From assembly GCA_963575745.1 (NCBI GenBank), contig CAUYUJ010001750.1, positions 31,001-95,000 of the forward strand: 64,000 nucleotides of DNA, given 5' to 3'. Shown piece by piece: positions 52,330-63,164 of the stretch; within the stretch, counting starts at the first letter, position 1, and each line of letters starts with the position of its first letter. A program made the translations under genes and the position numbers. Below the pieces are notes generated by a model, which saw only the letters and a list, made by a program, of their open reading frames with translations, was not told where the DNA came from and ran no database searches. The DNA is from Prorocentrum cordatum. Its lineage: Eukaryota; Sar; Dinophyceae; Prorocentrales; Prorocentraceae.

Positions 52330-53300
52330 GTGTCAAGCTCCCCCCGACCTTCGGTGGAGGTCCCTATGGGGCTACGAAGCGTGTGAGGGGTGTGCCGAAA
52401 TGGGTGTTGGGGAGTGCCGAAATGTGTGGTGGGGAGGCATGCGAGCCCTGCCACAGGAACCTTCGGTGGAGCTCCCTATGGGGCCACAAAACGTGTGAGG
52501 GGTGTGCCGACATGGGTGGTGGGGGGGCATGCGAACTCTGCCACTGGGGCCTTCGGTGGAGCTCCCTATGGGGCCACGAAACGTGTGAGGGGTGTGCCGA
52601 AATGTGTGGTCGGGAGGCATGCGAACCCCGCCACTTGTGTCTTCGGTGGAGCTCCCTATGGGGCACGGAAGCGTCGTGAGGGGTGTCGCCGGAAATGGGT
52701 GGTGGGGAGGCATGCGAACGCAGCCACTGGGGCCTTCGGTGGAGCTCCCTATGGGGCCACGAAACGTGTGAGGGGTGTGCCGAAAGGGGTGGGGGGGAGG
52801 CATGCGAACGCAGCCACTGGGGCCTTCGGTGGAGCTCCCTATGGGGCCACGAAACGTGTGAGGGGTGTGCCGAAATGGGTGGTGGGGACGCATGCGAACG
52901 CAGCCACTGGGGCCTTCGGTGGAGCTCCCTATGGGGCCACGAAACGTGTGAGGGGTGTGCCGAAATGGGTGGTGGGGAGGCATGCGAACGCAGCCACTGG
53001 GGCTTTCGGTGGAGCTCCCTATGGGGCCACGAAACGTGTGAGGGGTGTGCCGAAATGGGTGGTGGGGAGGCATGCGAACGCAGCCACTGGGGCCTTCGGT
53101 GGAGCTCCCTATGGGGCCACGAAACGTGTGAGGGGTGTGCCGACATGGGTGGTGGGGAGGCATGCGAACGCAGCCACTGGGGCCTTCGGTGGAGCTCCCT
53201 ATGGGGCCACGATACGTGTGAGGGGTGTGCCGAAATGGGTGGTGGGGAGGCATGCGAATGCAGCCACTGGGGCCTTCGGTGGAGCTCCCTATGGGGCTTA
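52330..53300 (+). repeat. 90-bp satellite
   Basis: GGAGCTCCCT recurs every 90 bp at 52,741, 52,831, 52,921, 53,011, 53,101, 53,191 and 53,281; earlier copies are less regular. The unit is GGAGCTCCCTATGGGGCCAC, GAAACGTGTGAGGGGTGTGC, CGAAATGGGTGGTGGGGAGG, CATGCGAACGCAGCCACTGG, GGCCTTCGGT. It is a multiple of three, so long frames are open on both strands; both strands and several frames being open argues for satellite rather than gene. Confidence 0.93.
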
Positions 53301-55420
53301 CACGAAACGCGCCCTGGTTGGTGGAACCGCAAATGCGAACGCCACCCCCAAAACACTGGGGCTTCGGTGGAGCCCCCTAATGTGGCCACGAATGTGCCGA
53401 ATGCGAAGACCCCCACTGGGGCCTTCGGTGGAGCTCCCTATGGGGCTACGAAACGCTGCCCTGGGTGGGGGAATCCGCATGCGAACACCCCCACTGGGGC
53501 CTTCGGTGGAGCTCCCTATGGGGCCACGAAACGCTGCCCTGGGTGGGGGAACCGCATGCGAACACCCCCACTGGGGCCTTCGGTGGAGCTCCCTATGGGG
53601 CTACGAAACGCTGCCCTGGGGGGGGAACCGCATGCGAACACCCCCACTGGGGCCTTCGGTGGAGCTCCCTATGGGGCCACGAAACGCTGCCCTGGGTGGG
53701 GAACCGCATGCGAACACCCCCACTGGGGCCTTCGGTGGAGCTCCCTATGGGGCTACGAAACGCTGCCCTGGGTGGGGGAACCGCATGCGAACACCCCCAT
53801 TGGGGCCTTCGGTGGAGCTCCCTATGGGGCCACGAAACGCTGCCCTGGGTGGGGGAACCGCATGCGAACACCCCCACTGGGGCCTTCGGTGGAGCTCCCT
53901 ATGGGGCAACGAAACGCTGCCCTGGGTGGGAGAACCGCATGCGAACACCCCCACTGGGGCCTTCGGTGGAGCTCCCTATGGGGCCACGAAACGCTGCCCT
54001 GGGTGGGGGAACCGCATGCGAACACCCCCACTGGGGCCTTCGGTGGAGCTCCCTATGGGGCTACGAAACGCTGCCCTGGGTGGGGGAACCGCATCGAACA
54101 CCCCCACTGGGGCCTTCGGTGGAGCTCCCTATGGGGCCACGAAACGCTGCCCTGGGTGGGGGAACCGCATGCGAACACCCCCACTGGGGCCTTCGGTGGA
54201 GCTCCCTATGGGGCCACGAAACGCTGCCCTGGGTGGGGAAACCGCATGCGAACACCCCCACTGGGGCCTTCGGTGGAGCTCCCTATGGGGCTACGAAACG
54301 CTGCCCTGGGTGGGGGAACCGCATGCGAACACCCCCACTGGGGCCTTCGGTGGAGCTCCCTATGGGGCCACGAAACGCTGCCCTGGGTGGGGAACCGCAT
54401 GCGAACACCCCCACTGGGGCCTTCGGTGGAGCTCCCTATGGTGCTACGAAACGCTGCCCTGGGTGGGGGAACCGCATGCGAACACCCCCACTGGGGCCTT
54501 CGGTGGAGCTCCCTATGGGCCCGAAACGCTGCCCTGGGCACTCAGGATCCGCCATGCGAAACACCCCCACGGGGCCTTCGGTGGAGCTCCGCTATGGGGC
54601 TCTCGAAAGACGCCTGTCGCTGCCCTGGGTGTGGGAACCGCATGCGAACACCCCCACTGGGGCCCTTCGGGGGAGCTTCCCTATGGGGCCACGAAGCGCT
54701 GCCCTGGGTGGGGGAAAAACCCGCATGCGAACACCCCCGGGGGGCCTTCGGTGTGAGCTCCCGATGGGGCCACGAACACGCTGCCCTGGGTGGGGGAACC
54801 GCATGCTGAACACCCCCCTGGGGCCTGCTTCGGTGGAGCCCATTGGGGCTATATGAAACGCGTGGCCCTGTGTGGGATGCGACAACAACCCCCCTGGGGC
54901 CTTCGGTGGAGACTCCCTATGGGGCCTACGAAACGCTCCGCCGTCTCGGGTGGTGGGAACCGCATGGAGAAGCATCCCCCGCTTGGGGCTTTCGGGGTGG
55001 AGGCCTCGCCCTATGGGGCTACGAACGCTGGCCTGGTTGGTGTTACGGCCATGCGAACACCCCCACTGGGGCCTTCGGTGGAGCTCCCTATGGGGCCACG
55101 AAACGCTGCCCTGGGTGGGGGAACCGCATGCGAACACCCCCACTGGGGCCTTCGGTGGAGCCCCCTATGGGGCTACGAAACGCTGCCCTGGGTGGGTGAA
55201 CCGCATGCGAACACCCCCACTGGGGCCTTCGGTGGAGCTCCCTATGGGGCCACGAAACGCTGCCCTGGGTGGGGGAACCGCATGCGAACACCCCCACTGG
55301 GGCCTTCGGTGGAGCTCCCTATGGGGCCACGAAACGCTGCCCTGGGTGGGGGAACCGCATGCGAACAACCCCACTGGGGCCTTCGGTGGAGCTCCCTATG
55401 GAGCCACGAAGCGCTTGTAA
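53301..55420 (+). repeat. 77-bp satellite
   Basis: Shares the CACTGGGGCCTTCGGTGGAG core with the 90-bp array but has GCTGCCCTGGGTGGGGGAAC and CGCATGCGAACACCCC in place of the other half. Spacings are 76-78 bp. Because 77 is not a multiple of three, each frame cycles through three readings, which explains the 463-788-codon frames. A decayed stretch lies at 54,520-55,050, with regular units on both sides. No gene called. Confidence 0.92.
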
Positions 55421-56520
55421 TGGGTGGGTGAAAACGCAGAGAGGAGGGAGGAGAGGGAGGAGGAGTGAGGAGGAGGGGGAGGAGGAGGAGAGGAGGAGAG
55501 GAGGAGAGGAGAGGACGCGGGCACCGTCTCTTCAAAACGAGGACCCAACACCACAGGATGGTTGGGAACAACACAACAGTGATGTTCCGTTGGTTTTGGA
55601 AGGATGTTGGCCTCGTCGGGGCTTCCTTGGAGAGCTCTTTGGCCACTTAGAGCCGTCTTGGAACTTTCTTCGGGCATGTTGGATTGGAAGCCATCTTGAG
55701 GCCCCTGGCGCTACCTTGATCCATCTTGGAGGCCATCTTGGGCTCTCTGAGGCCGCTCGCGAAACCCCCCGTCCAGGTCCAGGGGAGGGGGTAGATGGAG
55801 GGGTGAACCCCTCCCCGAAGAGGAAGAAGGGGGTGGAAGAGGAAACGCCCTAGACCACCTACGCCCAGAGGGCTGGTGGGGTTTTGTGCGCGGACAAGCG
55901 GGGCCGAGCGCTGAGGCCCTGGCCCTGGCGCGGACAAGATTGAACTCGCTGCCCAAGCGTTCTATCTCGTCCTCCTGCACAAACGGACGCGCCGAGCCGC
56001 CCGATTGTCGGAATCCGATGGAACCCAGCGACAGTCCGAAGATGTCAAACCGTGCGTTTCCCTATTTGGTTTGAATAGTGCACCCTTCCAGCTTTTTTCA
56101 AGCTCTGGCCGCCGACGATGCCCGCAGGGAGCCCCGGAATGGCTCAAGACGGCCCCGGACACCCTCAAGGATAGCCCCAAGACGCCCCTGGAGCCTCCCG
56201 CCGCCGCCCACGCCTGCTCCGACACGGGCCCATGGAGGCCCACCAAGGCCGCCACAGTGCGCGGCATGACCGCCCGAGGGCGAAATTTGACGCGGGGTCT
56301 GGGACCGAGGACGAAGCCCCGCGAGCTTGAGAACAAAATTTAACGCGAGGTCCGCGGCTCCCAGGGTCCCTCGATGAGGCCTCCGGTCTGCCGCAGACAG
56401 AATTCACAGACTGTCCAGGCGTCGAAGTTTGTCCTTCAGCTCTCCACGGCTCCAGGAGCGTCTCGGTGCAGAAGGACTGGAGATGCGCTGTTCGGGAATT
56501 TCCCCCCCTTCCTTGCTGAA
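55421..56520 (+). other. GC-rich non-repetitive sequence, no gene recognised
   Basis: Opens with a ~75-bp purine tract (55,438-55,512, GGAGGAGGAGGAGAGGAGG type). Then come GCCATCTTGAGG / GGCCATCTTGGG repeats near 55,690-55,740 and a mixed GC-rich stretch. Open frames occur on both strands, as expected for high GC, and none shows a domain I recognise. Confidence 0.5.
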
Positions 56521-56553
56521 AGATGACGTAGTCCACGGGTCAGCCCATAACTG
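56521..56553 (+). pseudogene. PPR-unit fragment 1
   Basis: GATGACGTAGTCCACGGGTC translates as DDVVHGSAHN, the lead-in that precedes PPR repeats elsewhere in this window. The PPR part itself is missing. Confidence 0.45.
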
Positions 56554-56704
56554 CCGGCCCCTAGGGGCGCCCTCCTGCCCCTCCCCACCCTCCCGCCAGC
56601 CAGGCCGAAGGGCCGGCCAGCTCTTCAGCAAGAAGTGGGAAGCCACCGTGGAGCCTAATCTAATTCATTAAATGCGCCTGGCGGCACTCCCCCTCCCCCC
56701 GCGA

Positions 56705-56776
56705 GTGGACGTAGTCCACGGATCAGCCCTAGTCTATACTACAATGCAGGGCCCCGCGCGTGCGAGAAGGGCGATT
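56705..56776 (+). pseudogene. PPR-unit fragment 2
   Basis: The palindrome GTGGAC-GTA-GTCCAC (56,705-56,719), then HGSALVY and, after a frame shift, YYNAGPRACEKG. A broken PPR start compared with the unit at 58,963. Confidence 0.55.
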
Positions 56777-57975
56777 CTGGTCAAAAAGCGTAGCAGGCCC
56801 AAGACACGCCAAGAGGGCCCCAAGTGGCCCCCAAGACGGCCCCAGGGGGCCCCGGGACGCCCCAAGATGGGCCCAAGACGCGCCAAGAGGGCTTCAAGAG
56901 GCCCCCAAGACGGCCCCAGAGGGCTCCGGGACGCCCCAAGATGGGCCCAAGACGCCGAAGATTGGGCCAAGACGGCCCCAGAGGCGGCCAAAATGCCCCA
57001 AGAGGCCTCCCAAGAGGCTTCCCAGCAGGGCCCCGAGCGGGAGAAATCGTCGATTTCCATTGTGTTTTTCAATGTTTTTCGCATTCTCCCCTTTTCGCCG
57101 TCCCTGCGCTCCAAGACGGCCCAAGAGGTCCCCAAGACCGCTCCAAGACCACCGACGAGGCCCGCAAAAAGGCCTCAAGACGGGCCAAGAGGGCCCCCAG
57201 ACGGTCCCAAGACGCCCCAAGACAGCCCAAGACGGCCCCCCAAGACGGCCCCAGAGGGCCCTGGGACGCCCCAAGATAGGCCCAAGACGCGCCAAGAGGG
57301 CCCCAAGAGGCCCCCAAGACGGCCCCAGAAGGCTCCGGGACGCCCCAAGATGGGCCCAAGACGCCGAAGATTGGGCCAAGACGGCCCCAGAGGCGGCCAA
57401 AATGCCCCAAGAGGCCTCCCAAGAGGCTTCCCAGCAGGGCCCCGAGCGGGAGAAATCGTCGATTTCCATTGTGTTTTTCATGTTTTTCGCATTCTCCCCT
57501 TTTCGCCGTCCCTGCGCTCCAAGACGGCCCAAGAGGTCCCCAAGACCGCTCCAAGACCACCGACGAGGCCCGCAAGAGAGCCTCAAGACGGGCCAAGAGG
57601 GCCCCCAGACGGTCCCAAGACGCCCCAAGACAGCCCAAGACGGCCCCCCAAGACGCCCCCAGAGGGCCCCGGGACGCCCCAAGATGGGCCCAAGACGCGC
57701 CAAGAGGGCCCCAAGAGGCCCCCAAGACGGCCCCAGAGGGCTCCGGGACGCCCCAAGATGGGCCCAAGACGCCGAAGATTGGGCCAAGACGGCCCCAGAG
57801 GCGGCCAAAAGGCTCCAAGAGGCCTCCCAAGAGGCTTCCCAGCAGGGCCTCGAGCGGGAGAAATCGTCGATTTCCATTGTGTTTTTCGGTGTTTTTCGCA
57901 TTCTTCCCTTTTCGCCGGCCCTGCGCTCCAAGACGGCCCAAGAGGTCCCCAAGACCGCTCCAAGACCCGAGCGGC
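56777..57975 (+). repeat. ~409-bp tandem repeat, three units
   Basis: GAGAAATCGTCGATTTCCAT recurs at 57,041, 57,450 and 57,858. Each unit ends with CGCTCCAAGACGGCCCAAGA and GGTCCCCAAGACCGCTCC. Inside each unit is a shorter CCCCAAGACGGCC / GGCCCCAAGAGG repeat. GAAATCG-T-CGATTTC is a 7-bp palindrome. Long frames are open on both strands, so no gene is called. Confidence 0.88.
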
Positions 57976-58460
57976 GCGAATGGCCAAGACGGTCCAAGAT
58001 GGCTCTCAGAGGGCCTCTGAGGGCCACTATCGCTTACTGTAGGTTCGTTCTGGGCGCCAAATGGACCTGCGGACAATTTTTCTAAGAAAAAGTGCTTGCA
58101 GACCCCTTTGGGGGCCACTTGACATGGCATGGTGACGTTTTCTTGTCGTGACGGCTCCGGTGGGTTGCATGCGCGGCTGACAGCTGGGCCATTTGAGCCC
58201 GCGAGGCTCTGGAAGGCGAAGGCTCCGAGGTGATGGCAAGATGCCTGGAGGAGAGCGTGGATTCGTCGGGGCGCCCGAGCGGTGCGAATGGCCAAGATGG
58301 CTTAAAGATGGCGTGGGGCCTTGGCAAACTCTTCGGGCCAAGCAGACCGGACCCCTGGGACAGCAGCCACTTGATATGACCCTGGGACCTCTCCGCATTC
58401 TTCGGACGAGCACCTGGGGGGCCCAGGAGATTCGGACAAGTCTTCCCCATTCCTTGCCCT

Positions 58461-58517
58461 GTCCCGTTCTGTTCGCCCGAAGGCCTCCACAGACCCTCTG
58501 GGCGAACAGAATGGGAC
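58461..58517 (+). repeat. 18-bp inverted repeat
   Basis: GTCCCGTTCTGTTCGCCC (58,461-58,478) pairs with GGGCGAACAGAATGGGAC (58,500-58,517), 17 of 18 positions (the other a G-T pair), around a 21-nt loop. The rest of 57,976-58,960 is GC-rich with no gene recognised. Confidence 0.85.
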
Positions 58518-58962
58518 ATGGCGAACACACCCTCCCGTTGGCGGTGATGCGACTTGATCGCACCATCAAGGCGCGCCCAGAGGTGATGGCCGACCCAACA
58601 GCGGTTTCTCTAAAGATTGTACAGGATTTCAAGTTTTCTTGAAGCTCTCTTGGGCCCTCCCTGTAGATCCTTGCGAGCCTCCCCGGCGCTTTCGGTGGCT
58701 TTCCCCGATGACCTCCCGAGCCTTTCCCCGAGCGCTCCTGAGACGCCTCAGATGGGCTTCGACTTCGACGCCCATCCCCGAGAGACTTCGAAACTGTCCT
58801 CAATAGGAGGGGGGTGAACGAGCAGTTCGCTGGGCCAAGCTGCTGGAGCGCTGCAAGAGCTCGGACACGAAGGCGCGGTCTCGCTGCCGCCGCCCGAGCC
58901 GCCGCCGTGTTTGTAGATTTTCGGTACAATCTGCGCCGTTCCTCCGAGAACCATTCCAGGAA

Positions 58963-59118
58963 GATGTCGTGGACGGAGTCCACGGGTCAGCCCTAGTCAG
59001 CTACAACGCTGGGATCAGCGCGTGCGAGAAGGGCGCGCAGTGGCAGCGGGCGCTGGCGCTGCTGAGCGAGATACGAGAGGTGAAGCTGGAGGCCGACGTG
59101 CTCTATAACTACCTGCAG
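58963..59118 (+). CDS. single PPR repeat unit (exon-like)
   Basis: Translates as DVVDGVHGSALVSYNAGISA, then CEKGAQWQRALALLSEIREV and KLEADVLYNYLQ. This is one 35-residue pentatricopeptide repeat with the dinoflagellate-type NAGISACEKG signature. PPR proteins bind organelle RNA; that role is known for the family and not shown here. GTGGAC-GGA-GTCCAC (58,969-58,983) lies at its start. The flanks have no PPR similarity, so it is either one exon of a gene with long introns or a dispersed fragment. Splice sites could not be fixed. Confidence 0.6.
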
Positions 59119-60780
59119 CTGTTCCTCTTTTTACTTTTTAAAAAGCTGGGGGGACCACCACCCCCAAAACCGGACCTCCAGGATCCCGGGTTTCGGGGCC
59201 CCCCGAACACCCTTGCAAACGGTCCCCCAGACCGTCCCGGACCTCAGCGTTCAGCAGGGTCTTGCCAGCAGACCCCTGGCGATCAGAGCGGTGATCAGGA
59301 ATTCCGAAGAGAGACCCAAGACAGCACAAGAGCGCTCCCGCGTTGAAACGCAGCACGAACCGTGCCCAAAACGTCCGTGTCAATGCGTTGCTTGTTGTCT
59401 CAGCGTGTTGGCCCACGTTTTGGCGAATGTATCGCGTCAGACCTACGTCTTCAGTCTCCGTGCGGAGCTCCGTATAAAGGCGCTACGTGTTGCGCGTTGC
59501 GCCTCGGGGCAGCTGCGCTCCGAAGACAGCCCAGCCAGACCCCGACGACCGTCCCGCGAGGCCAAAATCATTGATTTTCCCACGGCTTTCGAAGATGATT
59601 CATTCAGGAGGGAAAGAAACACATAGACAGAATCGATCGTCGACTCCCAGGAGGACATGGGAAAATATGGGAAGCGGGGGAAACGAAAACCAAGAACATA
59701 TAGGAACATATAGGGAAAAGTGTTATATGTGTCTATTCACTTGTGTCTCCCAGGGCCCCTTCATTCATGTTTTCGCCAATTCGGGCCACGCACGGCCCCA
59801 GCCGGCAGCAGGCTGCAGGGCCACTCCAGATCGCCCCAGGACGGCCCAGGAGGCCCCGCCAAGTGTTGAGTCCGGCTTGTCCCTCTACAGGAGGAATGGC
59901 CCCAGAAGGCCCGAAGCCTGCCCAAGGGAAGCCCAAGACAGCCTCATAGAGCTCCTGGTGGCCCCCAAGGCATCCCCAAAAGTGCACTAGGTGCTGTCCA
60001 CGACGCACCAAGACAGCCCGAGACCCCCAAAATGGCCCCAAGACGGCCCAAGAGCCAAGAGGTCCCCAGGACGGCCCAAGAGGACCCTGGAGGACCCCGA
60101 TGACGGCCCCACGGAAGAAAAAGAAAGGGCAAACCGTACAGTTCACAAGATTTTCTACGTGCTCCCCAAGACGGGCCCAGAACGGCCCCATAGAGCTCCA
60201 GGTCTTTGTACGATCGCACCGAGGTGGTCCAAGAGGCCCTCACGGACCTACCAAGACGGCCAACAAAAGCCCCAAGACGGCGCAAGAAGCGCCGGTCCTT
60301 TGGCAAGACGGCCTACGCCGCCAGGGTCAAGGGGCCCTGAAGTCGGCCATGGCCCAGACGGTGGGGAAACGCCACAGGAGCTGCCCAGGAGCGCCCAAAC
60401 AAGATTCCCAGACGGCCCCAGACCTCCACCATGGCCCGAAGATGGCACAAGGGCCTCCCGGCACGGCCCAGGAGGGCCCACGAGGACGCAGAAGACGGAC
60501 CCACGAGAGCAGAAATGAAGCAGCAACCGTGCGTTTTCCAATGTTACCCATACCCTCTCCGTGGGAGGCCCAGAATGGCCACACGCGCCCCGCGATGGCC
60601 CACAAGGCCCAGACGAGCACAACAGGCAGCCCAAGAGGGCCCCCAACCAGCCCAAGACAGGCCACCGCCGGCTTGCTGGAGCTTCAGGTGGCCCCTAAGA
60701 CGCACCACGAGCTGCCCCAGAGGGCCCACACTGGGCTCCAGAAGGCTGACGGCGACCCCCGACGGATGCCACAACGGCCC
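59119..60780 (+). other. GC-rich spacer, no gene recognised
   Basis: From about 59,820 to 60,480, CCCCAAGACGGCC / GCCCAAGAGG-type short repeats like those at 56,800 recur loosely. An A-rich stretch (59,595-59,740, with AACATATAGGAACATATAGG) interrupts the GC-rich sequence. It could be an intron between PPR units; that is inference. Confidence 0.5.
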
Positions 60781-61160
60781 CCCTTGTTGTAGCATCCGTC
60801 GGGTGCTCCATGAAGGGCCGTGAGGAACCCCTCTTGGCCCCCCTTCGGCCGTTTTCGGGCCTTCGTAAGCGAGCCCCCGCGGAGACTACAACGCAGCCCC
60901 CTTGCTGCAGTATCCGTCGGGGGCCTTCACCGTCTTCTCAGGGGAGCTGTCTGGCGCTTCCTGGGGACGTCCTGGACCTCTCTGTGGACGTCTGCTGGCG
61001 CTGACGGCCCTGCTTCGGAGAGGCCCACGAGCTCCAGTGAGGCCGACGCCATGCTATAACGGACTCCCCTGTCGCAGCATCCGTCGGGTGCCCCCTTGGG
61101 AGGGCCGTGCGGAGCGCCCGTTGGTCGCCTGGTTGGGCCTTTTTCGGGCCACGCCAGGAG
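60781..61160 (+). repeat. GCATCCGTCGGGTGC repeat, three copies
   Basis: GTAGCATCCGTCGGGTGC (about 60,788), GCAGTATCCGTCGGGGGC (about 60,906) and GCAGCATCCGTCGGGTGC (about 61,075). The first and third continue with similar AGGGCCGTG..GGA and TTTCGGGCC stretches. No gene seen. Confidence 0.75.
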
Positions 61161-61164
61161 CCTC

Positions 61165-61262
61165 TCGGGAGGAGGGAGGAGGGAGGAGGGAGGAGGGAGG
61201 AGGGAGGAGGGAGGAGGAGGGAGGAGGGAGGGAGGGAGGGAGGGAGGGAGGGAGGGAGGGCG
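61165..61262 (+). repeat. GGGAGGAGGGAGG microsatellite
   Basis: About 95 bp of GGGAGGA and GGGA repeats with many G-runs on one strand, able to form G-quadruplexes. Confidence 0.9.
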
Positions 61263-61478
61263 AGGTTGGCGTGGTTTGAGGTTGGCGGAAAAAAAAGCTG
61301 CAAGAGGCCCCCGTCACGACCCCGGGGGCGCCCGAGCTGCTCCACTTCGACGAGCTAGCTGTTCCCCCACGGCGTGCGAGCCCCACGGCGGAGCACACCG
61401 TGGATGGAATCCGCGGGTCCACACTGGTCGCGTCGGCCAAAAATCATTGGTCGTGATTTCGAGCCAAGACCTGCAAAA

Positions 61479-61619
61479 GATGACGTGGACGAAGTCCACG
61501 GGCTTGCCCTTGTCAGCTACAGCGCTGGGATCAGCGCCTGCGAGAAGGGCGAGCAGTGGCAGCGCGCTCTGGCGCTGCTCGGCGAGATGCGGGAGGCGAA
61601 GGTGGAGCCCACCGCCGCC
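61479..61619 (+). CDS. single PPR repeat unit (exon-like)
   Basis: Translates as DDVDEVHGLALVSYSAGISA then CEKGEQWQRALALLGEMREA and KVEPTAA. It begins with the palindrome GTGGAC-GAA-GTCCAC (61,485-61,499), as at 58,969. One full repeat, then unrelated Pro-rich sequence. The 61,620-62,470 flank is GC-rich with loose CCAAGACGGCC repeats and no other domain. Confidence 0.62.
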
Positions 61620-62475
61620 TTACCCACCCACACTGGGCATATGCGCGTGCCAGGAGGCCCCGTCGAGTCTCCCTTCCCCGTGGCGTCTGCACGGCTCCGC
61701 CCCGGGGGCGGCGCCGGCCTGCCCCGAGAGCGACCCTTCGAGCGGCAACAACAACAAGAACCAAACAGAGCGCTCACACGCAGCGCAGCAGGGCCCCCAG
61801 ACGACCCGAGAAGGCCCCCATCAGGTTCCACAGGGGTGCCCGTGTGGCCTCCGAGCGGGCTACGAGGAGGATGCATGTCTAGTGGTTTCCATTTCCTCTC
61901 GCGATCGCTTCTCCAGCCATACGACGTCCCCAGAGAGCTCCCAAGGGCTCCCAAGAGAGCCTCTGCGACGGCCCAGGAGACCTTCAAGACACTGCTTTGC
62001 GGACTCCCAAGACGGCCGCCCCCCCCGGACGGCCCCGAGGGAGGCCCAACAGGGCAAACTTTGGAGGCGGCCTTCGGGACATTCCCCAGAGACTCGCGGA
62101 AAGATCCAGTAGCTCCCTCGAAACGGCTCTGACATGCTCCTTGGCAACCCCAGCTGACTGCAAGAACCCACACCCCACAGGTTCCCAGAAGGCCTTCAGC
62201 AGCTCCCTCCAAACGGCTCCTGTAGGCTTATAGAAGCACGCGGTGTTTGAACCAAGAACCAGACCACACCTCTTGGGACACCTCTCGTGCGGGAGGGCTT
62301 GCAGAAAATGCGGCCCTTCCTGCGCCGAGCGTGTCCCGAGAGGTGTGGTGTGTGTGCGCGTTCGTGTTCACATCATGTTGGGTCTTATCCCTCTCATTCC
62401 CGCCGTCGCTCTCCTCCGCCGCAGGCGTTCCTGCTCACGGAGTCGGAATCTCACGATTTCCCGGAAGGGGGAAGA

Positions 62476-62665
62476 CGAGGACGAGGAGGAGGAGGAGGAG
62501 GAGGAGGAGGAGGAGGAGCAGCAGGAGCTGGAGGACGAGGACGGGCCACGCACAACGACGAGGAGAAGGGAATGGACTGGAGGAGGAGGAGGAGGAGGAG
62601 GAGGAGGAGGAGGAGGAGGAGGAGGAGGAGGCGGAGGAGGAGGAGGAGGAGGAGGAGGAGGAGCC
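62476..62665 (+). repeat. (GGA)n tract
   Basis: About 190 bp of GGA/GAG triplets with one interruption (about 62,519-62,576). It reads as poly-Gly, poly-Glu or poly-Arg by frame, so the long frames here are low-complexity artefacts unless they are part of the PPR frame that stays open to 63,133. Confidence 0.9.
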
Positions 62666-62744
62666 AAGCACGCGGCGGATGAGGAACTGCTGCTGTTGCT
62701 ACTGGCAATGAGCAGCTGCGAGGGCACTCTGACCGCTGGCATTC

Positions 62745-62983
62745 GTGGACGGAGGCCCACGGGTCAGCCCCAGTCTCTTCCTTATGGCAGACGGAAGCGC
62801 GTGCGAAATGGGCAAGCACGGCCCCCCCCCCCTGGAGGGCCACTTTCTCGACACCCCTCACGAGGATCTTCGCCTCCGAGTCATATCTTCTCTATGGCAG
62901 ACGGAAGCGCGTGCCAAATGGGCAAGCACTGCCCCCCCCCCCCCCTGGAGGGCCACTTTTTCGACACCCCTCACGAGGATCTT
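62745..62983 (+). repeat. PPR lead-in fragment and ~117-bp tandem duplication
   Basis: Starts with GTGGACGGAGGCCCACGG, a changed version of the PPR lead-in palindrome. Then TATGGCAGACGGAAGCGCGT to ACGAGGATCTTCGCC occurs twice (about 62,783-62,875 and 62,896-62,985), with C-runs of different length. Confidence 0.8.
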
Positions 62984-63133
62984 CGCCCCTGTGTCAGCTA
63001 CAACGCAGGGGTCAGCGCTTGCGAGAAAGGCGAGCAGTGGCAGCGGGCGCTGGCGCTGCTCCGTGATATGTGGCAGGCGAAGCTAGAGCTCAGCGTCATC
63101 TCTACTGCGCTGCAGGGCCCCGCCCTGCCCTGA
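62984..63133 (+). CDS. single PPR repeat unit (exon-like), with stop
   Basis: Translates as RPCVSYNAGVSACEKGEQWQ then RALALLRDMWQAKLELSVIS and ends TALQGPALP before TGA at 63,131-63,133. It is a full PPR repeat and the only one directly followed by a stop in frame, so it could be the 3' end of a PPR gene. The frame upstream is open through the duplicated stretch. Confidence 0.58.
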   Translation, partial: RPCVSYNAGVSACEKGEQWQRALALLRDMWQAKLELSVISTALQGPALP

Positions 63134-63164
63134 TGGCCGCTGCAGGAGAGCCGCTGCCCTGATG

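Noticed and set aside
52390-54856. Open frames of 463-788 codons across the satellite, read as a repeat-rich secreted or structural protein
   Set aside because: Several frames on both strands are open at once, and the 77-bp period shifts frame at every unit. Repeat DNA without stops explains it.
56672-58295. Pro/Arg/Lys-rich frames of 370-456 codons on both strands
   Set aside because: Caused by the AAGACGGCC repeat; no domain, and opposite strands are equally open.
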